This document shows, piece by piece, positions 34,832-45,200 of a DNA stretch of 64,000 nt (its first letter is position 1; each line of letters starts with the position of its first letter). Position numbers and translations under genes: made by a program. Below the pieces are notes generated by a model. That model saw nothing but the letters and a program-made list of their open reading frames with translations, was not told the origin of the DNA and made no database searches. Source of the stretch: Leyella lascolaii (lineage in GTDB: Bacteria; Bacteroidota; Bacteroidia; Bacteroidales; Bacteroidaceae); NCBI RefSeq assembly GCF_900079775.1, contig NZ_LT556050.1, positions 97,248-161,247 on the forward strand, written 5' to 3'.

Positions 34832-36709
34832 TCAGTCTGCCTGTTCGGCATCTATCGCCTTTATCTTCTGCTTTACGAGTTCCATGTCGTCTTTCAGCTT
34901 CTGAACCTTTCTGTTCATCTCGTCAACAAGACTGTTGCCCTTCTTACTGCTTGCTGTGAGGAATCCGAGATTGTTCTCGTAAGTCTGGATTTCCTGCCGC
35001 AGCTGGTCGTAACGGCGCATCAGTCGTCCACGTTCGTTGTCGAGCGCGTCCTCACCACGCTTTGCCACATTCTTCAGGTTGCTTCTGAAGCTGTCGAGCT
35101 TGCGACGTGAGCTTGATATGTTAAGCTCTTTATACAGCTTGTCAAGCACGGCATGATACTCGTTGTATATATTGTCCTTCTCCTTATAAGGCACATGTCC
35201 CACAGAGTTATACTCATCTACGAGCTGCTGTATCTTCTCCTGCACGTTCTCCACACCCTCAGCCGTGAAGTTGCGGAGCTGCTCTATGATGGAGCGTTTC
35301 TTCTCAAGGTTGGCGCGCTCTTCATTATGTACTCCCGCGTTAGCGGCATTGCGTGCTGCAAAGAACTTGTTGCATGCCTCGAGAAAATCGTTCCATAGCT
35401 GGTCGCCTATCTTCTTGGGCACACTGCCTATGGTCTTCCACTCCTTCTGAAGAGCTATGAACTTGTCGCCGGTTGACTTCCAGTCAGTACTGTCAGACAT
35501 AGAACGCGCCTTCTCTATGAGGGCCTTTTTCTTCTCGACATTAGCGGCGAAGGTCTCTTTCAGTTCCTTGAAGAACGCCGCCTTACGCCCGAAGAAATCA
35601 TCGCAAGTGCCACGGAAACGCTCGAATATCTTTACATTCATCTTCTGAGGAGCGAATCCTATGGTCTTCCATTCAGCCTGAAGGGCTATTATCTCTTTTG
35701 TATGCTTCTCCCAATCGCTTGCTCCTTTGTTCTCCTCTTTGGCTATTGCCTCAGCCTTCTCACACAGTTCCGTCTTGCGTGCGAGGTTATCCTCCTCCTT
35801 GGCACGAAGACTTTCGAAATGCTGTTGATGACGCTTGTTTATCACTGTTGAGGCTGCCTTGAACCGCGCCCATATGCTTTCGCGCAGGTCTTTTGCCACA
35901 GGTCCTATCTCGCGATACTGCTGATGGAGTTCCTGAAGCTGGTGGAACGCGCTGATGACATCCGGTTCTTCCGCAAGCCTTTCAGCAGACTCACACAGCT
36001 TGGTCTTCAATTCGAGATTCTTCTTGAAATCGTATTCGCGCGCCTCATTGTTGAGTTTGAGCAAATCGTAGAACTGTTCTACATACAGCTGATAACTGCG
36101 CCACAGCTCACTTGCCTTATTCGCGGGGACAGATTTTATTTCCTTCCATTGCTGCTGCAGCTCCTTGAACTCCGAATATGACTTGTTCGCCTGTTCGGGT
36201 GAGGTAGCCATAGCCTTTATTTTATTTATAATGTCGAGCTTCTTTTCAAGATTTTCCTGCTTCTCCGCTTCCTGCTGCTGGAATATTTTCGTACGGTTCT
36301 CACGTATGACAGACATTTCCGCCTTGAATATACTCTCATCCTCATCAGGCAGAATCTGGTATTTCTCAGGGTCTCCTCCTCCATTGAGATAGTCCTTCAG
36401 ACGCGCTTCCCGCTCAGCGATATGTATTTTATAGAAAGAGGTTTTGAGATGATCAATCTCTTCCTTGTTTGAAAATTCCTTGTTGGCAACGATTTCCTTC
36501 AAGCGTGCGAGAATTTCCTTCTTTGTCCTGTAGGTATGTGCTGAAGGTTGTTCTTCCGCCATACTCTCTGCAGAACAGACGTTTTCAGTCTCCGCAATCA
36601 GGTCTTCCGGTTTGTTTTCTTCCCGGTTTACTTGAGCAACATCCTGCTCCTTGCCTTTTTCGTTTTCATTCACTCCATTCTGAAGAGCATTTTCTTGAGA
36701 ATCCATCAT
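34832..36709 (-). CDS. DUF349-repeat cytosolic protein
   Basis: The 625-residue protein is highly charged and almost wholly helical. After an acidic, disordered first 60 residues it contains about five DUF349 repeats, each with a pattern like LQQQWKEIKSVPANKASELWRSYQ (repeated as LQAEWKTIGFAPQK and LQKEWKTIGSVPKKIGDQLW), and ends in a coiled coil. DUF349 proteins are widespread; no enzymatic role is known to me, and links to DNA or ribosome-associated functions are only suggested in other groups. It is a single gene. Confidence 0.85.
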   Translation of the reverse strand: MMDSQENALQNGVNENEKGKEQDVAQVNREENKPEDLIAETENVCSAESMAEEQPSAHTYRTKKEILARLKEIVANKEFSNKEEIDHLKTSFYKIHIAEREARLKDYLNGGGDPEKYQILPDEDESIFKAEMSVIRENRTKIFQQQEAEKQENLEKKLDIINKIKAMATSPEQANKSYSEFKELQQQWKEIKSVPANKASELWRSYQLYVEQFYDLLKLNNEAREYDFKKNLELKTKLCESAERLAEEPDVISAFHQLQELHQQYREIGPVAKDLRESIWARFKAASTVINKRHQQHFESLRAKEEDNLARKTELCEKAEAIAKEENKGASDWEKHTKEIIALQAEWKTIGFAPQKMNVKIFERFRGTCDDFFGRKAAFFKELKETFAANVEKKKALIEKARSMSDSTDWKSTGDKFIALQKEWKTIGSVPKKIGDQLWNDFLEACNKFFAARNAANAGVHNEERANLEKKRSIIEQLRNFTAEGVENVQEKIQQLVDEYNSVGHVPYKEKDNIYNEYHAVLDKLYKELNISSSRRKLDSFRSNLKNVAKRGEDALDNERGRLMRRYDQLRQEIQTYENNLGFLTASSKKGNSLVDEMNRKVQKLKDDMELVKQKIKAIDAEQAD

Positions 36710-36890
36710 TTCACTGTTTTAAGTTTATGACACGGTTTTTCCAATATATCCAAGCAAATATCGAAATGTCTTAATACTTAAAGCCATTAACATTTTGCAT
36801 GATACGTTAATTTCAAATAATTATTGATGCAAACTTAAATAAAAAAAAGTAATTCAGCAAAAAAACTTATGTATTTTTCACTTTTTTCCG

Positions 36891-37817
36891 TTAAAGTAGT
36901 CTTTTATGGCGCAGAATAAACCACGACAAGCCCGAAACACATACTGAAATGACCAAAGCGACGATGAATCCGTAGCTGGTTGTCTCCATGCCATTGATGA
37001 GGTTCATTCCGAAGAGCGACGCTATCAGCGTGGGGAACATCATTATAATGGACACCGATGTCAGCGTACGCATAACGGTGTTCATGTTGTTGTTGATGAT
37101 GCTTGAGTAAGTATCCATTGTCGATTCGAGAATGTTGGAATAGATGTTCGTAGTCTCTCGTGCCTGCGACATCTCAATATTGACATCTTCTATAAGGTCT
37201 GCGTCGAGCTCGTCCACCTGAAGCTTGAACTTAAGTTTCGCAAGAAGAGTCTCGTTGCCACGTATTGACGTTATGAAATATGTAAGAGAATCCTGCAGAC
37301 GACTGAGTGCAATAAGCGACTCATTGTTCACTACGTTGTCGAGATTATGCTTTGCTTTCTCTATAAGAGCGTTTATCTGCTTCAGGCGTTTCAGATACCA
37401 CACGGCAGAAGACAGGAACAGGCGGAATATCATATCGACATAGTCGGTGAACCCTTCGCCACGTTTCTGCTGATAGCTCACGAAATCTATCATCATGTTT
37501 GTCTCATAGTAACACACCGTAATCGTCACATCTGCCTTATGAATGATACCAAGCGGTACTGTAGTATATGGTGTGCGCGAGCGTATCTCCTTAACGTAAG
37601 GGATACGAAGGATTATAAGCATCCAGCCGTCATCGTACTCATAACGGGCGCGCTCGTCAGTATCGCTGACGTCGGAAAGAAAATAATCGGGTAAGTTGAA
37701 TTTATCTTCAAGCCACTGCTGGTCCTCTTCAGTAGGGCATGTCACTTGTATCCAGCAGTTTGGTTGCCACTCAGCTATCGCTTTCAAGGCACCTTCCGTG
37801 TTCCAGAATGTTCTCAT
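36891..37817 (-). CDS. corA: CorA-family divalent metal (Mg2+/Co2+) channel
   Basis: The 308-residue protein has the long N-terminal cytosolic domain and two C-terminal membrane helices. Between them is the signature GMN at 270-272 (LFGMNLINGME). The pentamer imports Mg2+ down the membrane potential. The frame extends to 37868, but the Met at 37817 (MRTFWNTEGALKAI) is a better family start. A strong promoter lies about 150 bp upstream. Confidence 0.92.
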   Translation of the reverse strand: MRTFWNTEGALKAIAEWQPNCWIQVTCPTEEDQQWLEDKFNLPDYFLSDVSDTDERARYEYDDGWMLIILRIPYVKEIRSRTPYTTVPLGIIHKADVTITVCYYETNMMIDFVSYQQKRGEGFTDYVDMIFRLFLSSAVWYLKRLKQINALIEKAKHNLDNVVNNESLIALSRLQDSLTYFITSIRGNETLLAKLKFKLQVDELDADLIEDVNIEMSQARETTNIYSNILESTMDTYSSIINNNMNTVMRTLTSVSIIMMFPTLIASLFGMNLINGMETTSYGFIVALVISVCVSGLSWFILRHKRLL

Positions 37818-37963
37818 AGAGTCGCTCTCCTTAGATTTGTTGTCTTTAATTTTACAGGCAGGAGACAAGCCTCATGCATTGAGTAACATCCTGTCACCAG
37901 CCTCAGAAAGTAATATTTTCCGCGTGATAATCGTCCATAAATTCTTTTTTATTGTTGCGGATG

Positions 37964-37994
37964 CAAAGTTACGTAAATTCTTTGATTACGCAAA
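37964..37994 (-). promoter_or_regulatory. Promoter of corA
   Basis: On the minus strand TTTG (37991-37994), exactly 19 bp, TAACTTTG (37964-37971) matches the Bacteroidetes consensus. The leader to the corA start would be about 140 nt. No M-box-like magnesium riboswitch was recognised in it. Confidence 0.75.
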
Positions 37995-38171
37995 TTCTTT
38001 TAAAGAATTCGTATATCGCATTCTCATGTTAATAATAATATAATACAATTTACATAAGTTAAAATTTCGATTGATTCATCTTTAAAGTTGTTATAACTAT
38101 AAATGGTACGACAATATTTTATATATTGCATATCAAAACTTCATTTACAATAACACAAAAAAACTTTAAAC
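37995..38171. other. Upstream region of the secreted duplicated-domain protein
   Basis: AT-rich sequence that completes the divergent gap between corA and the 38172 gene. TATATATTGC near 38120-38129 is a weak -7 candidate for the plus-strand gene. Nothing else stands out. Confidence 0.35.
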
Positions 38172-39632
38172 ATGAAAAAAACTTTACTATTTCTGACTGC
38201 CTTCTCATTTGGCATGTTGCAGTCTTATGCCCAGCAAGAAGGGCAGATCAGGGTTAAAAGCGGATTCACCGCCGACGTCGTAGCGGAAGGAATTCCTGTT
38301 GAGAACTATCTGGTACAGGGTATTGACAACGGAAGCGTAGGATTATTCAGCAAGAAAGTAAGCCTTGTGAACAACGGACTACCGTCCGAAATGCCGATGA
38401 AAGCATTTGAAAGCGGCAATCTCTACAACATTGACTACACTAAGAACAATGCTCTCAGACTTGTCGGACCCAACGATGCGGAAGGCACAAACTACCCCAC
38501 GAGCGGAGAGCTGAAGCTCGCCACACCGGTGAAGACAGACAAGCTGTGGCTGCTTTGCATCTGCGGTAACGGTCCGACCGAGCTGTATGTCGAAGTGAGC
38601 TATAAGGACGGAGAATTCACTTATGGCAACATCACAATAGAAGACTGGTGGAACGAAAGCACTAATCCGGAAGACCACAAAGGTAAGGACGAGGCTTTTT
38701 GGGGTTTCGACCGCATCGACCGCGAGACAGAAAGCCCGCAGGGAGTGACCTCCGTACGCATTCTTGAAAAAGCGATAGCAACCAATCCTGACAAGGAAAT
38801 ACAGTCTGTATACATTGAGAAGACAAATGTAAGCAACGGATATCCTACCATTCTCGGACTCTCTGCAGGACAACAGCCTGTTGAGGTAGCCGAAGGTTTC
38901 AACGCGGACGTGGTTGCCGAGGCAAGACCTATTAGCGAACATTCAAGCGCTTCGCTTGACAGGAACGCATGGGTATTGTATTCCAAGGAGCTTGGAAACG
39001 TAGACATCACTACCGAGTTCGGACTTCCCGACGACGGAAACATCGTGACAAAGAGCAACAGGACATATAAGGTGGACTATAAATCGCTTAATGCCACCAG
39101 GCTCACAGCCGACGATACGGAGACAGCAGACACCGATGAGTCGACCGCCACACTCGTACTTGAAGACAAACCGACCGTGAGCGACAACGGCTCGATATAT
39201 TATCTCGCAACCGCAGGGAACGGTCCTGCGACCATAGATGTCACATACAATTATTCTGACGGTTCTTCAAGCACAAGCTATATCGAGATACCCGACTGGT
39301 GCAACAACCAGTCACTGGCAGCCGTTCAGACTGGCAGATACTACGGAGGCGTAGACGACAGGGACTATGTCGGGCTGTATGAGGTTGAAGATTATCCTCA
39401 GAGCAACAAACAGATAGAAAGCATCACATTTAACAACTATGCCGGCAACGCCTCAAAAGGCATAATAATGGGTATCTATCTCACCGACGGAACCATAACA
39501 ACCGGCATAAAAGACATCACTGTAGGCAAGGATGCAAAAGACGGAAAAACCTTCAACATCGGCGGACAGGTTGTGGACGGTTCGTACAAAGGCATCGTCA
39601 TAAAGAACGGAAAGAAACATATTGCGAAATAA
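38172..39632 (+). CDS. Secreted protein with two related domains and a T9SS-like C-terminal tail
   Basis: I do not recognise a named family. The 486-residue protein has a signal peptide (MKKTLLFLTAFSFGMLQSYA) and an internal duplication: residues about 25-230 and 232-440 share the opening GFtADVVAE, a GNGP segment and an IxDWxN segment, in the same order. The last 30 residues, NIGGQVVDGSYKG then IVIKNGKKHIAK, resemble the Bacteroidales T9SS sorting tail, so the protein is probably exported and displayed on the surface. It is a single gene with its own terminator. A binding or adhesin role is possible but not shown. Confidence 0.75.
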   Translation: MKKTLLFLTAFSFGMLQSYAQQEGQIRVKSGFTADVVAEGIPVENYLVQGIDNGSVGLFSKKVSLVNNGLPSEMPMKAFESGNLYNIDYTKNNALRLVGPNDAEGTNYPTSGELKLATPVKTDKLWLLCICGNGPTELYVEVSYKDGEFTYGNITIEDWWNESTNPEDHKGKDEAFWGFDRIDRETESPQGVTSVRILEKAIATNPDKEIQSVYIEKTNVSNGYPTILGLSAGQQPVEVAEGFNADVVAEARPISEHSSASLDRNAWVLYSKELGNVDITTEFGLPDDGNIVTKSNRTYKVDYKSLNATRLTADDTETADTDESTATLVLEDKPTVSDNGSIYYLATAGNGPATIDVTYNYSDGSSSTSYIEIPDWCNNQSLAAVQTGRYYGGVDDRDYVGLYEVEDYPQSNKQIESITFNNYAGNASKGIIMGIYLTDGTITTGIKDITVGKDAKDGKTFNIGGQVVDGSYKGIVIKNGKKHIAK

Positions 39633-39652
39633 TCATCGCATATAAAGCAAAT

Positions 39653-39690
39653 GAAATCCGCGCCTTCGTTCAGACGCGGATTTCATTTTA
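39653..39690 (+). terminator. Terminator after the duplicated-domain protein gene
   Basis: ATGAAATCCGCG and CGCGGATTTCAT form a perfect 12-bp stem around an 11-nt loop, followed by TTTATT. Confidence 0.85.
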
Positions 39691-39952
39691 TTATATAAAT
39701 AAGGTGTGGACAACTGTTTATCCGCATCTGTCGTAACACCGACAAAGCCGCTTTTTCATTTGAGTGTCGGCTGTTCACTCCAATCCCTCACTGCCACCGT
39801 CATCCTCACTTCCGCTTTTCCACTGTACACCCGGCTGCATCTTCGACAAAGACGGGAACCGTTCTGCCTGACAGCAGCACTGAATACGCACAAAGAAAAA
39901 TGACAGATTTAGGACTGAGAAAAAACGTTCCACTAAATATCATAGATTTTAT
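39691..39952. other. Short intergenic stretch, no gene seen
   Basis: About 260 bp between terminator and the next promoter. No family-like frame and no copy of the window's repeat families was found. Confidence 0.4.
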
Positions 39953-39983
39953 TTTGACGCAATGAAAATTTAAACTAAATTTG
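39953..39983 (+). promoter_or_regulatory. Promoter of the YitT-family gene
   Basis: TTTG (39953-39956), exactly 19 bp, TAAATTTG (39976-39983). Transcription from here excludes the upstream TTG at 39981 as start and supports the ATG at 40011. Confidence 0.8.
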
Positions 39984-40010
39984 CACCCGTATAGAATAAA
40001 CGCAGACGTC

Positions 40011-40901
40011 ATGAGTATCAGCAACAAAACAGCCAAATATCGGATAAAAAAACAGCAGTTGAAAGACCTGTTCTTCATTTTTTTCGGCATCCTTCTTTAT
40101 TCAATCGGCTACACGGCATTTATCCTACCGGAGAAAGTTGTTATGGGAGGAGTGGCAGGTATATCAGCCTTGTTGTATTACGCATTCCAGTTTCCGGCAG
40201 GAGCATCCATTTACATTCTCAACGCCTCAATGCTGATCATAGCCTTCAAGGCTCTCACCAAGCAGTTCAGCATACGCACAATCATCGGTGTGACGATAAT
40301 GGCTGTGCTTGTCAGCGCACTGCAACCTATATTCCAGGCGTTCCCCATCATCACGCCAGGAAAGGACGTGTTCATGCACGTGCTTATAGGAGGTGCGATG
40401 GCAGGAGCGGGTCTCGGAATCGTATTCTCGCACAACGGATCGACCGGAGGCACCGATATTGTCATCGCGTTGCTTAACAAATACTTCCGCATGAGCTTCG
40501 GACGAGCCATGCAGTTCATAGACATAACCATCATATGTTCGTCATACATCCTCTTCCACAGCTCCGAGAAGATTGTCTACGGCATCGCTTTCACGCTGAT
40601 AGCAAGCTTTGTCTGCGACTACGTCATCAACGGTGCGCGCCAGACAGTGCAGTTCATCATCATATCGAAAGAGTATGACAGGATTGCCGACGCGATAAAC
40701 ATGAAGCTCCATCGTGGCGTCACAGCGATAACAGGAAAGGGATGGTACTCAAAGAAAGAGGTAGACATACTTATCGTCCTTGCGCGAAAATACGAGTCAC
40801 AAGAGCTTTTAAACTATATCAAAAGCATCGACCCGGACGCCCTTGTCTCACAAACCTTCTGTCACGGAGTGTTCGGTGAGGGATTCGACAAGATAAAATG
40901 A
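40011..40901 (+). CDS. YitT-family membrane protein (DUF161 with C-terminal DUF2179)
   Basis: The 296-residue protein has five or six hydrophobic helices in the first 200 residues. They include GIAxTALLYYAFQFPAG-like and GAGLGIVFSHNGSTGGTDIVIALLNK segments typical of YitT proteins. A soluble DUF2179 domain follows (KGWYSKKEVDILIVLARKYESQELLNYIKSIDPDALVSQTFCHGVFG). The family is inner-membrane and its transport role is unproven. The start follows from the promoter at 39953. Confidence 0.9.
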   Translation: MSISNKTAKYRIKKQQLKDLFFIFFGILLYSIGYTAFILPEKVVMGGVAGISALLYYAFQFPAGASIYILNASMLIIAFKALTKQFSIRTIIGVTIMAVLVSALQPIFQAFPIITPGKDVFMHVLIGGAMAGAGLGIVFSHNGSTGGTDIVIALLNKYFRMSFGRAMQFIDITIICSSYILFHSSEKIVYGIAFTLIASFVCDYVINGARQTVQFIIISKEYDRIADAINMKLHRGVTAITGKGWYSKKEVDILIVLARKYESQELLNYIKSIDPDALVSQTFCHGVFGEGFDKIK

Positions 40902-40920
40902 ATCTTCCGTAAAAATAAAA

Positions 40921-40952
40921 AAACAAGCAGACTGACGCTCTGCTTGTTTTTT
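40921..40952 (+). terminator. Terminator after the YitT-family gene
   Basis: AAACAAGCAGA pairs with TCTGCTTGTTT around a 7-nt loop and is followed by TTT; the A-rich left flank could also end transcription on the minus strand. Confidence 0.85.
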
Positions 40953-41028
40953 ATATATATGTTTCTGTACATTATTAATATAATGCCCTGCCGTCATCCT
41001 TTTCTGTCATGGCGGAGCACCAGATTGT

Positions 41029-42207
41029 TCACAGGTCGCCTTTAGTAAGTTCCGCCCACACCTTCTGGTATTTGTTTTCGAGCTGCATCTGTGTCTGCAG
41101 ATTCCTGTATATGGCGTCCGCCTCCACATAATACTCTATAAGCGAAAGCTCACCGCCCTCTACAGCCTTACGGAGAAGGTCGAGCGTGGAATAGAGCAAT
41201 GCCGTGTCATATGTGTCGGCGGCATGCCTCAGCTGCTTCATCTCGTTCACCTGCGAACGCACATTGTTCTCAGTCCTCACCCGCACGTTGTCCAACTGCA
41301 GCTCAGACTCCTGCAGTCTCGCCTTTGCAGACTTCAGTCTGTTGCGTCCGGAGAACAAAGGGAACGAAGCGCCAACCATGAAACCGTTGCTCGCATCCGA
41401 CCCGTCGGTGTTGCGCCTGTAGCCCACCTCCAGCTTGGGAAGCCAGTTCTGTCTGTTCACTTTCACATTCTGAGCCGACGCCTGTACCTCCGCACGTGCC
41501 GAGCGCAGCGTCAGTTCCGACGCCACTGCCCTGTCGTAAAGAGCCTCATAGTCCACCACTGCCTCCGACGAAGGATATTGCCTCATGTCAAACTCCAACG
41601 GCATGTTACCGTTCAGAGCCAGCAGCGACTGCAACGCGGTCTGATGAGCCACCTCGTTCTGCGTCACTTCTGTCTGCACGTTCATCCTGTCCATCTTCAC
41701 CTTGTTCACCTCAAGAACAGTGGCGTCACCGTTCTTCATCCTCGTCTCATACATAGCGAGCAGTTCGTCGGCGTTCTTGCGGCGTTTCTCCAGCAGGTCA
41801 CGCTCCTGATTAAGCAATATAAGGTCAAGACACAACTGCTTGGCTGAAAGCAGGATGTTGCACCGTGATGTCTGATAACCGAGATTCACCACTTCCTTCT
41901 GAAGCCGTCCCGACTTGCTGCGAGCCGCATACAAAGTGGGGAAATCGAACCCCTGCTTCACCACAAGCTCCGAAGTGGCGATGCCGCTGACACCCTTTGC
42001 GAAGAACGGACTGTACTCCACGCTCGGGTCCTCCAGATTGTTCTGAGCCTCGATATCAAGCGCATCCGCCCTGCCCTGTTCTCCCAGAGCCTTCAGTTCC
42101 TTGTTGTTCCGCTCCACACTTCTCAGTATCTCGTCTATGCCCTGCGCACCGGCATTCACTCCGAATGCCAGTGCCGCCGCAATCATTATAACCGTTTTCA
42201 TAATCAT
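41029..42207 (-). CDS. TolC-type outer-membrane factor of a heavy-metal efflux pump
   Basis: The 392-residue protein has a signal peptide (about 22 residues, ending VNAGAQ) and the two long coiled-coil helix pairs of the OEP/TolC family, with GYRRNTDGSDASNGFMVGASFPLFSGRNRLKSAKARLQESE near residue 270. It forms the outer-membrane channel for the pump encoded just upstream. Its start overlaps the stop of the RND pump gene by 4 bp (ATGA), which favours the start at 42207 over the Met at 42201. It is shorter than average for TolC but normal for CusC-like members in this phylum. Confidence 0.88.
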   Translation of the reverse strand: MIMKTVIMIAAALAFGVNAGAQGIDEILRSVERNNKELKALGEQGRADALDIEAQNNLEDPSVEYSPFFAKGVSGIATSELVVKQGFDFPTLYAARSKSGRLQKEVVNLGYQTSRCNILLSAKQLCLDLILLNQERDLLEKRRKNADELLAMYETRMKNGDATVLEVNKVKMDRMNVQTEVTQNEVAHQTALQSLLALNGNMPLEFDMRQYPSSEAVVDYEALYDRAVASELTLRSARAEVQASAQNVKVNRQNWLPKLEVGYRRNTDGSDASNGFMVGASFPLFSGRNRLKSAKARLQESELQLDNVRVRTENNVRSQVNEMKQLRHAADTYDTALLYSTLDLLRKAVEGGELSLIEYYVEADAIYRNLQTQMQLENKYQKVWAELTKGDL

Positions 42208-45200
42208 TTCGTTTTATTTCGTTTCATCTTTTCTTCCTTTCCCTGCATCCACTCGTACACGACAGGCAATACGAAAGCGTTAAGGAATGTCGACGTAAGC
42301 AGTCCTCCCAGTATCACCTTTGCCATCGGACTCTGTATCTCATTGCCCGGCAGACCGCCCCGCAAGGCAAGAGGCACAAGTGCCAGAGCCGACGAAAGGG
42401 CTGTCATGAGTATAGGGTTGAGCCTGTCGAGCGAACCGTGCAGCACGCTCTCTCTCACTGTGAGCCCATCCTCATTGCGCAAAGCGTTGTAGCGGCTTAT
42501 GAGCAACATACCGTTACGTGTGGCTATGCCGAAGAGAGAGATGAATCCTATGATGGCAGGGATGCTCACCTCTCCCGTCGTGAACACCAGCGCAAACACT
42601 CCTCCTATGAGCGCAAGAGGCAGGTTGAGCATTATCACGCCGCTCTCGAAAGAGTTCTTGAACTGCATGTAAAGCAACAGGAATATCACGACAATACTCA
42701 TCAGCGACGTAATCATAAGCGTACGGCTGGCTGCCTGTTCGCTCTCAAACTGTCCTCCGTATTCTATGTGATAGCCCTCCGGAAGCTTTATCTCACGCTC
42801 TATTCTGTCCTGTATGTCGTTCACGACACTACGCAGGTCGCGCCCGCTCGTGTTTGCCGACACCACTATCTTGCGCTTCACGTTTTCCCGGTTGATGGTG
42901 TTCGGTCCCTTCGCCGACACCACATCAGCCACCTCCGCCAACGGAATGCGCTGTCCGTCGGCTGTGTCTATCATCATGTCCTCTATGCGTTCCATCGTCT
43001 TGCGGTCGTCCTCGTCAACGCGCACCACAAGATTGAAGCTCTTGCCGCTCTCATATACCTGCGACACAGTCTCTCCCGCCATGCACACCGACACGAATTC
43101 CGCAAATTCGGGAAGCGTTATCCCATACTTGCGCAGCATGTCCCTGCGCGGCACGATCTTCAGTTCCGGACGCTCTATCTGCTGTTCCACATTCAGGTCG
43201 GCGATGCCTTCCACCGACGCTACCGACTCCTTTATCTCGTTGCCGATGAGGAACATGCGGTTGAGGTCGTCGCCGAAGAGCTTTATGGCGATGTTCGCCT
43301 GCGTACCGCTGAGCATCGCGTCGATGCGGTGGCTTATGGGCTGACCTATCTCTATGTTCACTCCGGTAAGCACAGACAGCTTCTTGCGCACGTCGGCAAG
43401 CACCTCAGCGTGTGTGCGGTCTTTCAGCTCGAACGGAGCCTCTATCTCCGACACGTTCACCCCCAAGGCGTGCTCGTCAAGCTCGGCGCGTCCGGTCTTG
43501 CGTGCCACGGTCTTTATCTCAGGGACGGTGAGCAGCAGTTTTTCAGCGCGGCGTCCTATGTTGTCAGACTCCTCGAGAGAGATGCCGGGCAGCGAACTGA
43601 TGTTTATAGTGAACGAGCCTTCGTTGAATGACGGCAGAAAACTGTGTCCGAGCGTGAAGAAGAATCCTATAGCCGCCACGAGCAACACAGCCGTACCGCC
43701 TGTCACAATCTTCTTATGACCAAGCACCCACAACAGAGCCGTCTCATAATATTTCTTCAGCCACACCGCAACAAACGCCTCCTTGGGCAGACTGTCACTG
43801 CCCTTGCGTCCGCCGAGCAGATAGCTGCACAACACTGGCGTGAGCGTCAGGGCGACGACTGTCGACGCGAACAGCGACACGATGAAAGCTATTCCCAGCG
43901 GTATGAGCATCTTGCCCTCCATACCGCTGAGGAAGAACAGAGGCACGAAACTCACCATTATTATGATGGTGGAATTGAGAATCGGCATGCGCACCTCGCG
44001 CGAGGCGTCGAACACCACGTCAAGTACAGGGCGGCGTTCCTCCACCGGAAGCATGCGGTTCTGGCGCAGATGCTTCCACACATTCTCCACATCCACTATG
44101 GCGTCGTCCACAAGCGAACCTATGGCAATCGCCATTCCGCCGAGGCTCATGGTGTTGATGCTCAGTCCCATATAATGAAGGACGAGCAGCGTGATGAGCA
44201 GCGACAGCGGCAGGGTGACAAGCGATATGACCGTCGTGCGCACGTTGGCGAGAAACATGAAGAGCACTATCACAACGAATATCGCACCCTCTATGAGCGA
44301 GTCCTGCACGTTGTCTATCGAACTGTTGATGAAGTTGGCCTGTCTGAATATGTCTGTCGACACATGCACGTCGCCCGGCATGTTCTTCTTCAGGTCCTTT
44401 ATCGCCTCCTCGAGTTTCGCGGTCAGCTCTATCGTTCCGGTGTTGGGCTGTTTGGTGACAGTGAGCAGCACAGCAGGCTTTCCTCTCTCCGAGGCTACTC
44501 CCAGCTTGGGCTGCTGCGCCCCTATCTTCACGTCGGCTACGTCGGCGAGCGTGACCGTCGTTCCCTGAGCCGTTCTCAGAGCCGACTGCGCCAGCTTCTC
44601 CACATCGTTCTCCGACACAAGTCCCCTGACTATATACTCGTTGCCATACTGGTATATCACGCCTCCGCTTGTGTTCTGGTTCATCCCGCGCGTCGCCGCC
44701 ATCACCTCCGAGAGGCTCACTCCGTAGTGTTTCATCCGGTCGGGATGTATCAGTATCTGATATTCCTTTATGTCGCCGCCCAGCACAGCCACCTGTGCCA
44801 CTCCTCCGGTAGAGAGCAGCCGCGGGCGCACGGTCCAGTCGGCAAGAGTCCGGAGGTCGAGCATCGACGTGCTGTCTGCCGTCAGTCCCACTATGAGCAC
44901 CTCACCGAGGATTGACGACTGAGGTCCGAGCACCGGCTGACTCACGTTGTCCGGCAGGCTTCCGCTCACCGTAGACAGCTTCTCCGACACTATCTGGCGC
45001 GCCAGATAGATGTCCGTGTCCCAGTCGAACTCCACCCATACCACAGAGAAACCGGTTGTCGACGAGGAGCGCACCCTGCGCACGTCGGTCGCTCCATTGA
45101 CGGCTGTCTCTATCGGAAACGTAACGAGCCGTTCCACCTCCTCGGCTGCCATTCCTCCCGCCTCGGTCATTACGACCACAGTGGGAGCGTTAAGGTCGGG

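Noticed and set aside
42438..43631. Long plus-strand open frames opposite the CusA-type gene (397 and 423 codons)
   Set aside because: They are antisense to a well-supported RND pump gene and consist of the His/Arg-rich composition typical of shadow frames.
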